NCBI RefSeq assembly: GCF_027244095.1
Contig: NC_069670.1
Coordinates: forward strand, 20,883,820 to 20,947,819
Origin: Hemicordylus capensis
Lineage: Eukaryota > Chordata > Lepidosauria > Squamata > Cordylidae
DNA length: 64,000 nt
Reading direction: 5' to 3'
Of this stretch, positions 55,856 through 64,000 are shown piece by piece (the first letter of the stretch is position 1; each line of letters starts with the position of its first letter). The notes below the pieces were generated by a model that was not told where the DNA came from, searched no databases, and worked only from the letters and a program-made list of their open reading frames with translations. The position numbers were made by a program, and so were the translations under genes.

Positions 55856-56715
55856 ATGTAAAGGGGAAACTTCAAGTATATGCTGATGGGATCTGAGCTG
55901 TCAGTGACTGACCAGGAGAGGGATCTTGGGGTCCTGGTGGACAACTCGTTGAAAGTGTCAACTCAATGTGCGGAGGGTTTGAAAAAGGCCAATTCCATGC
56001 TAGGGATCATTCGGAAGGGGAGTGAAAACAAAACTCCTAATATTATAATGCCCTAATACAAAACTATGGTGTGGCCACACCTGGAGTACTGTGTACAATT
56101 CTGGTCACCACATCTAAAAAAGGAGATTGTAGAACTGGAATAGGTGCAGAAGAGGGCAACCCAGATGATCAGGGGCCTAGAGCACCTTTCTTATGAGGCA
56201 AGACCTGGGGCTTTTAAATTTAGAAAAAAGACTGTGGGGAGACATCATAGAGGTCTATAACATCAGGCCTGGTATGGAGAAAGAGGACAGATAGAAATTC
56301 TTCTCCCTCTCACATAACACTAGAACTAGGGGTCATCCCATGAAATAGATTGCCAGGAAATCTAGGGCCAACAAATGGAAGTACTTTTTCGCACAACACA
56401 TAATGCACTTGTGGAATTCTCTGCCACAAGATGTGGTGACAGTCAACAACCTGGATGTCTTTAAGAGGGGTTTGGAAAACGTCATGGAGAAGAGGTCTAT
56501 CATCGGCTACTAGTTGGAGGGCTTCAGGCCACCTCTAGCCTCAAAGGCAGGATGCCTCGGAGTACAAGTTGCGGGGGAGTAACAGCAGGAGAGAGGGCAT
56601 ACCCTCAACTCCTGCCTGTGGCATCCAGCGGCATCTCGTGGGCCACAGTGAGAAACAGGATGCTGGACTAGATGAGCCTTGGGCCTGATCCAGCAGGGCT
56701 TTTCTTATGTTCTTA

Positions 56716-57000
56716 AATGCTTGAAGTATGGAAAGAGCTCCAACCTAAATAAACACCATAGAACGCACACTGGGGAGAAACCACATAAATGCCTGGCGTG
56801 TGGAGAGACTTCAGCACAAGTGGAGCTCTTACTGTATCCCATAGAACCCACATAGAGAAAACCACGTGAATGCTTGGAGTGTTCAAAAGAACATCGGGAG
56901 GAAGGCAAGACTTACTGAACATGAGCAAACTCATAGAGCGTAAAAACCATACACCTGAAACTGCAGAGAAACCTGGGAAACTGCCTCACTGTGTGAAATA
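56716..57000 (+). pseudogene. end of the zinc-finger array beyond the CR1
   Basis: Finger sequence resumes after the CR1 3' end: AAATGCTTGAAGTATGGAAA, CACACTGGGGAGAAACCACA and further decayed units, ending in a non-finger tail near 56950. Confidence 0.75.
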
Positions 57001-57289
57001 TACAACCTTGTCCAATTTCTTTTTCTCTTTTGACTTGCTTTCACCCTTGTTACCTTCTGAAGGAATTGAGGCCAAGTGTTCATACTGGTGTGTTTGGTTC
57101 TGTGTTAAAAATAAGTGTGCATCATTCGGTCCAACTGATTCATGAATATTAGTGTTTCACAGCATTCCCTTGCTTTTCCTTGCCTTGGAATCCCGTTCTG
57201 TGTTGGTTGGTGTAGACAATACTGAGCTGGATGGACCAGTCGTGTGACTGAGTTCCGGAGCTTTCTATGTCCGTCTGGAGCACGTCTCA

Positions 57290-57420
57290 CTCAGGAGTTG
57301 AGCCCCTGCTTTCCATGCCAGAGGTCCCAGGTTCAATCCCTGGCAGCATCCACAGATAGGGCTGGGATAGAGGTTGCCTGGAACCTTGGAGGGTCACTGC
57401 CAGTCAGTGTAGACCAGTGT
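57290..57420 (+). repeat. tRNA-headed SINE, 5' part
   Basis: GGTCCCAGGTTCAATCCCTG (B box), GGGCTGGGATAGAGGTTGCC and CACTGCCAGTCAGTGTAGAC. Confidence 0.65.
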
Positions 57421-57583
57421 TGAACAACTTGGTCCCTCCTGCCATTGTTGGCTACATCTCGCACCACTCCTGCTGATTGATGACTGTTGCTGAGCATGCT
57501 GGGAGTTATAATCCAAAGGGTTCAAGCTGTGCTGCCCTGGGTCAGATAGTAATGAACTAGATGGAGGGTGGCTTAGTCTATAT

Positions 57584-57721
57584 CAGGCCTGCGCAACTTG
57601 GGCCCCCCCCGGCTGTTCTCTGACAGCAACTCCCATAATCCCCAGCCACAGTGGCCAATAGCCAGTGATTATGGGAGATGTAGGCAAACATCTGCAGGAG
57701 GGCCGAAGTTGAGCTGGCCTG
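57584..57721. mobile_element. 138-bp hairpin hAT MITE
   Basis: CAGGCCTGCGCAACTTGGGC faces GCCGAAGTTGAGCTGGCCTG. Flanked by perfect 8-bp duplications GTCTATAT (57576-57583 and 57722-57729). Confidence 0.88.
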
Positions 57722-57821
57722 GTCTATATACAGCTTCTTCCAGAGTTCCACATAGCACACACACACACGGTGCTTAGGAGCACATTAGGAGAGAAAGCAG
57801 AGAGAAATTGATAGTTCTAAT

Positions 57822-58259
57822 TGTTGGAGCTGAACTTCTAGTGCAGCACCTTTTGCACCAACTGTCCTAATGACCACTAGGGGCATTGGGAGTAGAGACA
57901 GTGAGTCAGGGTCACCCGATCTGTCCCCACTCTATGACCTCTGAACGGACTCTGCAGCACTTCCTGTACTGAGTCACAATCCTTCCTTTCCTCCTAGAGA
58001 GCAGATGGAAACCTCTCTCTCTCTCTCCTTACCTATCCATTATGTAGTCCTTTAGATTAGATATAGGTCTTTCCTATCTAAGTGTATTTAACCAATAAAT
58101 ATTTAGTGTTCAGTCATACAAGGATCTCCATGTGTTTTCTCTCAATAGCTGCAAGATCCAAACCATCCTCTGCTACCTACTCTGTAACTGGAGTGTGTGC
58201 TCATTCCTTAGTGCTCTGCTGTTTTACCTATTGTGGGTAAAAATCAGCAACCTCTAACA
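57822..58259 (+). mobile_element. solo LTR, probably Ty1/copia
   Basis: Begins TGTTGGAG and ends CTCTAACA, short inverted ends, flanked by 5-bp duplications CTAAT. An AATAAA lies near 58096. No internal region is present, so this is a solo LTR left by recombination. The terminal bases fit copia LTRs, in line with the copia relic at 11090. Confidence 0.7.
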
Positions 58260-58582
58260 CTAATCATCTCTGTTCCATTTCAAAATGAAGACTAAATCAC
58301 CCCCCCGCCCCTTTTTTTTGAAATGCCAACAATGTGACAAGAAATTTGCAGACTGATTAATTCAGCACTATCCCAAAACACCCATTTTGGAAGGGCGGTA
58401 TATAAATCAAGTAAATCAATATATAAATAAAACCAGGTCACTAAGAAGGGGGCTGCTCCTATTTACTATGCTTTTGCTTAACTGAGCCCATCTGATGTGA
58501 TGCAGGATCACACTCACTGCATTGAGAATTAAACATCTTTTGGAGCCCTTCTTGAGACACAAGTTCCTTGTTCTGATGGGGA

Positions 58583-58764
58583 CCAGCATGGAGAGCTGGT
58601 CTGGATGTAGCAAGCAGGACTTGTCCTCTTAACTAAGCAGGGTCCACCCTGGTTGCATTTGAATGGAGCACTGTAAGAGATTCCCCTTAGAGGATGGAGC
58701 CGCTCTGGGAAGAGCAGAAGGTTCCAAGTTCCCTCCCTGGCAGCATCTCCAAGATAGGACAAGA
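58583..58764 (+). repeat. 5S/tRNA composite SINE, left part (split)
   Basis: GAGAGCTGGTCTGGATGTAG, CTAAGCAGGGTCCACCCTGG and CCTCCCTGGCAGCATCTCCA. The remainder is at 60767, beyond a LINE. Confidence 0.75.
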
Positions 58765-60766
58765 TTTTTTTTTTAATAGGACAAGATTTTTTAATTGAAC
58801 CAACAAACTACCAAAGCATACAGTACTTTGCCAAAGCACAATTATATACAAAGTGGTTGTTTGTACATGATATATCTACAAAGATTTACACACAATGATT
58901 TGGAAACCCACAAGGTTATGAAGTATATGCAAGTAGTACTGTAACTCGGGGGTGGGGGATTTCAAGGCACATCAGGTAATTGGGGGGGGTTACATCCGTC
59001 GTCCATTTCCACAATTTGTCCCATTGCTGTTTAGAAGAGATACTCTTGTCTTTTTGCACATAACCATACAAACTTTTCCAGAAGAGATTTACTGTCTCAT
59101 CTGCGTGAACTTCTTTTTTGCACCTTCCCTCCCTATTCATATGCAGGAGCATTGCATAAATGACATACAGGTTTACTAACCTGATTACGAGGAGGGGAAC
59201 ATTCCAATTCCCTAGTATGAGGGCAACCATTGTGTCCTGTTTCCTTGAAGGTTTCTTTCTGGGACCTCTAAAAGAGGTTCTATCGCTCAAAGCCGAGGTT
59301 GGTTCTTCCCAAGTCTGTTTTTCCAAATCAGGCCACTCTTAACTCTTGCTTACTCTCTGCCACACTCTTTTGGCTACCACACACTCTTTTAAGAAATGTG
59401 AGTGGGTTTCCCTGAATGTTTTACCTAGCTCACTAGCTTTCTGTTTGCAAGTAATTTTAGGGCACTCTTGCTGGTCCTCTGGGAGCCATGGCTTAGCCGC
59501 ATTAAGTGGTATTACATGATGGTATAAGCGCCACCTTGTTTCCCATAAATGGAAAGGGCCTTTTTTCTCCTTAAAGAGAGTGATAGGGTGATCGGGTTGC
59601 AACAAGTACTGTGAAGTGCGGTGTTTGTAGCTACGTTCTAAATCAGGTTTTAAGAAACCCACTTCTAGAATCTCTCCATAAATTGTTTTCCTCAGCTGCT
59701 TAACTGAGGAGGATCCTTTAAATAGATCCGGTTCAACCTTCCATTTTTAAAGTGTGAATAACAAATCTCTCAAGTAGCCCGGTTGTTCTCTTTTTAATTC
59801 TTGTGTGATATTACCATTGAAAGATCCTTTCCCCCACCATGCTATGCCCCATGCTGACTTGCGCCAACGCAGAGCGAAAAGCGAGACCCAGATTTTTTGC
59901 AGGAGGTTGGACATATCATGGACATTCATGAAAATCCAGTTTCCAAAATTGTAGGGCATGAATTCAGTTACAAAATAGGGTTGCTGGGCAGGTAGGGCTA
60001 GGCCTCCCCGCTCAACCTCCTTAAATGCTACCGCATGGGCCAAAGGGAAGGACGCTGTGTGCCATACTAGATGGAAGATCTGGCTTTCAACTCTCCGAAG
60101 GAGATCGAGCGGGGCAGGATAGACTACCGCCAGGTTATGCACCGGGGGTATCAGGTACGTCCGGATGTAAACCGCTTTCTGGTACATGCCAAGGCTCCAT
60201 TTTTTCCACATGGTGATTTTAAGCATTACTTTTTCTTCCCAATCTGTCCAATTTCCCACCCAGGCTTTTTCCTTAATCCCATATTCAATCCCCAAAATGT
60301 TTACTGTATCTACCCACTTCAGTTTGGACTCTGGGGCCCCTTCGCTTTTACATTCAGAGATGGGTAGGCACGAGAGTTGCTGGCGTCCGGGGTCCATTTT
60401 AACAAATACGCTTTTGTCAGCGTTTAATTCTGAGCCCGAGATCTTGCCATATTCCCAGAAGAGGTTTAGTATTACAGGGATTTCATTTTCATTCGATAAC
60501 AGTAATGTAACATCATCGGCATGAGCTACAAATTTTACCTTAAACTCAGAATGCGGTTCTGAATGGACAGGTGGTTCGGCTATCCCATCACTCTCCCTCC
60601 TCCTCCCTCCCGGGAAGTTCTCGCAGGGCGGGGGGATAGAGACCGAGAGTCCTTGCAGATGGGGTTCTCTGTGAATCCTGATCAGGATCAGATCCAAGGC
60701 CAAAACATAAAGTAATGGGCTCAGTGGGCATCCTTGGCGGACACCCTCCCAGCCTGCAACTTTGGA
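58765..60766 (-). mobile_element. Tx1/L1-like LINE, 5'-truncated, inside a SINE
   Basis: The minus-strand frame 60793-59747 starts in GVRQGCPLSPLLYVLALDLI (polymerase box 4) and has FVAHADDVTLLLS (box 5, A-x-D-D) and NILGIEYG. Two further frames (59662-59339 and 59326-58916) carry the C-terminal region with HFLKECVVAKRVW. The 3' end has poly(T) on the plus strand at 58771-58781. Three frames instead of one show decay. Confidence 0.7.
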
Positions 60767-60855
60767 AAAGCTGCTGCCAGTCTGTGCAGACAATACTAAG
60801 CTAGATGGACCAATGGTCTGACTCGGTATATTGCAGCTTCCTGTGTTCCTATGAT
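60767..60855 (+). repeat. 5S/tRNA composite SINE, right part
   Basis: AAAGCTGCTGCCAGTCTGTG and GGACCAATGGTCTGACTCGG, ending TTCCTGTGTTCCTATG. Confidence 0.75.
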
Positions 60856-61194
60856 GGTCTCATCTCAAAAAGCGAGGGAGGGTCTGAGTCAGTTTTGTCA
60901 TGAAATAATTGATTTAAAGAGGAAGGACCAACCTTCCTTCCTTCATTCATTCATCCAGACAGACTGGAAGTCTTTTCATTAGACTGATCAAAAGCCAATT
61001 TACACTGCAAGGATCCAACTCAGTAAAGTCATCAAAATCAGAAATTCACCAAGAGTCAGTGCAGATTATTTTTTTTCTAAATATATCCTAGACAAAACCT
61101 GTTGCAAGAGAATTTTTGAAGCCTAGGTTTTCTTGCAGGAAAGAACAAGCAAGCAGCATTCAAGCTTTCTATTTGGAGATCAGCTGAGCTCTCT
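60856..61194. other. no gene recognised
   Basis: Unique-looking sequence between the split SINE and a CR1. Confidence 0.4.
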
Positions 61195-63620
61195 CTCTCT
61201 CTCCACTTTCTCCATGCCATGCTAAACTAAAAAGCCCCAGGTGTTGTAGTCTTGCCTCATAAGAAAGGTGCTATAGGCCCCTGATCATCTTGGTTGCTCT
61301 CTTTTGTACCTTCTCCAGTTCAACAATGTCCTTTTTAAGATGTGGTGACCAGAATTGTACGCGGTACTCCAAGTGTGGTCACACCGTAGTTTTGTATAAG
61401 GGCATTATAATGTTAGCCGTTTTATTTTCAATCCCCTTTCTAATGATCCCTAGCATGGAATTGGCCTTTTTCACAGCTGCCGCACATTGAGTCGACACTT
61501 TTAACGAGCTGTCAACCACAACCCCAAGATCCCTCTCCTGGTCAGTCACCGACAGCTTGGATCCCATCAACGTATACTTGAAGTTGGGGTTTTTTGTCCC
61601 AATGTGCATCACTTTACACTTGCTAACATTGAACCGCATTTGCCATTTTGTCGCCCACTCCCCCAGTTTGGAGAGATCCTTTTGGAGCTGCTCACAATCC
61701 GTTTCAGAATTCACTACCCAGAAGAGTTTGGTATCATCTGCAAATTTGGCCACATCGCTGCTTACCCCTGCTTCTAGATCATTTATGAATAAATTAAAAA
61801 GCACCGGCTCTAGTACAGATCCCTGGGGGACCCCACTTCTTACTTTCCTCCATTGTGAAAACTCTCCATTTATACCTACCCTCTGTTTCCTGTCTTTCAA
61901 CCAGTTAGCAATCCACACATGTACTTGTCCCCTTATCCCATGACCACTAAGTTTCCTCAGGAGTCTTTGATGAGGAACTTTGTCAAAAGCTTTTTGGAAG
62001 TCCAGGTAGACTATGTCAACTGGATTACCTTGATCCACACACTTGTTGACACTCTCAAAGAAGTCCAAAAGGTTGGTGAGGCAAGATTTACCTTTGCGGA
62101 AGCCATGCTGGCTCACTCCCAGCAGGGCCTGTTCTTCTAGGTGCTTTACAATTTTATCCTTGAGGATGCTTTCCATCAGTATGCCCAGAACGGACGTTAG
62201 GCTAACTGGCCTGTAATTTCCCGGATCGCCCCTGGATCCCTTTTTGAAAATCGGTGTTACATTTGCTACTCTCCAGTCCTCTGGTACAGAGCCCGATTTC
62301 AGGGATAAGTTAAATATTTTAGCAAGGAGGTCAGCAATTTCACATTTGAGTTCTTTGAGGACTCTTGGATGGATGCCATCCGGCCCTGGTGATTTGTTAG
62401 CTTTCAGTTTTTCCAGACAGTTTAGAACATCATCCCTTGTCACTTCTATCTGACTCAGCTCTCTAGCCTCCATCCCTAAAATGCCTGGTTCAGGAACAGG
62501 CGTATGCTCAGTATCCTCTGCCGTGAAGACAGACGTGAAGAACTCATTCAGTTTCTCTGCAACCTCCATATCCTCCTTAATAATCCCTTTCACTCCCTCA
62601 TTGTCTAATGGCCCAACCGCCTCCCTGGCAGGTTTCCTGCTTCTGATGTACTTAAAGAAGTTTTTGTTATTCCCCTTGATACTTTTGGCTAAATGTTCCT
62701 CAAACTCTCTGCCTCCCTTATTGTCACCTTGCATTTCTTTTGCTAGAGTTTGTGTTTCTTTCTGTTCTCTTCGTTTGGACAAGCCTTCCAATTTCGGAAG
62801 GAAGTCTTCTTCCCTTTTATGGCTTCGACGGTACCCGTTAGCCACGTTGGCATCCTCCTGGACTTAGTGGTACCTTTCCTCGTTTGGGGTATACAAGCTG
62901 ACTGGGCTTCTAGTATTGTGGTTTTGAGTAAACTCCATGCATTCTGGAGCGAAGTGACTCTCCTGATTTTCCCCCTCAGCTTTCTTTTCACCATACTCCT
63001 CATTTGGGAGAAGTTTCCTCTTCTGAAATTCAAAATGTCTGTGTTTCACATCCTTGGTGATTCTCTCCCCGCATGTATGCTGAATTTGATGGCACTGTGG
63101 TCACTGTTCCCTAAAGGGTCAATGACACTGACATCACGCACCAGGTCCTGGTGTCACTCAGAATTAGATCCAAGGTCGCCTTCTCTCTGGTCGGTTCCAT
63201 GACCAACTGTTCTAGGGCACAGTCATTTAGTGTATCTAGAAATTTGACCTCTTTGTCCTGACTTGAATGTGAATTTACCCAGTCTATGTGTGGGTAGCTG
63301 AAATCACCCATAATTACAGCCCTGCCTCTCCTTGATGCCTCCCTGATTTCCTCCTGCATCTCCCAGTCACTGTCGGCATTTTGATCCGGAGGGCGTTAGC
63401 ACGTCCCCAGTAGTACGATTCCTTTCCGGCCTTGTATAGTCACCCACTGGGTTTCTGTGGAGGACTCCAGTCCACTTAGGTTTTCTAGCTTGTTAGATTC
63501 TATCCCTTCTTTAACATACAGTGCTACCCCTCCTCCAAGGCGCCCCTCCCTGTCCTTTCTATAGAGTTTATACCCAGGGATAACAGTGTCCCACCGGTTC
63601 TCACTGTTCCACCATGTTTA
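61195..63620 (-). mobile_element. CR1 LINE, longest polymerase frame in the window
   Basis: The minus frame 62845-61379 (488 residues) holds a near-complete reverse transcriptase: GNYRPVSLTSVLGILMESIL, VDIVYLDFQKAFDKVPHQRL, RSGVPQGSVLEPVLFNLFIN and FADDTKLFWVV (catalytic F-A-D-D), through CKVMHIGTKNPNFKYTL. The endonuclease region lies in other frames (63359-63111: VIMGDFSYPHIDWVNS). It lacks a joined ORF2, so it is unlikely to be active, but it is the youngest CR1 here. Confidence 0.88.
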
Positions 63621-63629
63621 TGTTATGTC

Positions 63630-64000
63630 CACTATGTCTAATCGAAACTATTGCTCATATTTTATTGTATTGTAATTTCTATCGAGAGTTGAGGCACTGT
63701 CTCTACCCTTATTGACCAGATTCTCTGAAAATCCTGATGACTTTTTCGTTAAATTTTTACTTGTGGATAATGATTCCCTTATTTCTTATACCATGGTAAA
63801 ATGCTGTTATATAGCCATTAGGGTGCGTAGCTCCTTGACTGATTCAAAGAGGAGCGCAGACTGTTCACAGACTGCTGTGATGATGATTGTTATCGCTCAA
63901 GTTTCTACTGTGATATTGTTTATTGGTCTGATACTTGTTTTTTGCTATTGCAACCTTTGTAATTTTTAGTTTTGTTCTTGGTTAATGATCGTAAATAAAT
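63630..64000 (+). mobile_element. R4/Vingi-like LINE 3' end
   Basis: ATTGCTCATATTTTATTGTATTG encodes the degenerate IAHILLYCNFYRE tail motif; ends GATCGTAAATAAAT at the window edge. Confidence 0.55.

Larger units (their letters stand above)
52296..56715 (+). mobile_element. CR1 LINE in the finger array, rearranged
   Basis: Starts CATGGTGGAACAGTGAGAAC, the same 5' sequence as the CR1 at 63.6 kb. Endonuclease part: TDSDWELQEEIREASRRGRA and GDFNYPHIGW. Polymerase part: GNYRPVSLTSVLGKLMESIL, KSFLMKLLEFFESVNKCVDQ and FADNTKLFWVVK (altered FADD box). The 3' end is GCCTGATCCAGCAGGGCTTT with TCTTATGTTCTTAAA. The stretch from GAGATGATGTTGTAAACTGT occurs twice (53648 and 54822), each followed by a reversed LINE tail. 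Many frame breaks: not active. Confidence 0.85.

Noticed and set aside
57290-57345. tRNA gene
   Set aside because: A and B box-like sequence is present but the rest follows the SINE body; no cloverleaf can be drawn.

Overview
The window looks like repeat-rich vertebrate nuclear DNA, most likely from a squamate reptile (lizard). The basis is intron-split genes, several LINE lineages side by side (CR1, L2, L1, a Tx1-like element and a second LINE with a cysteine-rich tail), a Sauria-type tRNA SINE, 5S rRNA/tRNA composite SINEs, hAT elements and an L1 tail of the reptile type. The species cannot be named from the sequence alone.

Layout. 0.8-6.9 kb: exons of an immunoglobulin-superfamily receptor (one C1-set domain, transmembrane exons) with a membrane-receptor exon set on the opposite strand. 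The block has a paralogous copy at 28.9-33.5 kb, where the plus-strand gene keeps a three-exon tail ending in an ITIM-like ICYSEL motif and a stop. 7-11.4 kb: LINE debris and a Ty1/copia relic. 11.5-24.6 kb: a multi-exon helical-repeat-like host gene (tentatively Maestro/HEAT-like). One of its exons is cut by a 9.7-kb hAT transposon (14035-23759) with perfect 8-bp target duplications and an uninterrupted 926-codon transposase. 24.7-26.4 kb: LTR-element debris. 34.6-35.7 kb: three phase-compatible exons of an unrecognised proline-rich gene. 36-37.6 kb: an 80-bp minisatellite. 41-57 kb: a C2H2 zinc-finger gene of at least 20 near-identical fingers (49.3-51.8 kb), broken by stops and by a MITE and a CR1. 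Part of that broken locus was copied in inverted orientation to 41.24-46.60 kb, where a 2.1-kb palindromic hAT relative later landed. 57-64 kb: SINEs, a solo LTR, a Tx1-like LINE nested in a SINE, and a long CR1.

How parts relate. The two receptor blocks look like a tandem family of inhibitory-type immune receptors. The autonomous-looking hAT and the palindromic 2.1-kb element share termini, GGTCCGG-type subterminal repeats and a palindrome centre, so the first could mobilise the second. All exon calls rest on reading frame, splice-site and phase consistency; none was checked against a database.
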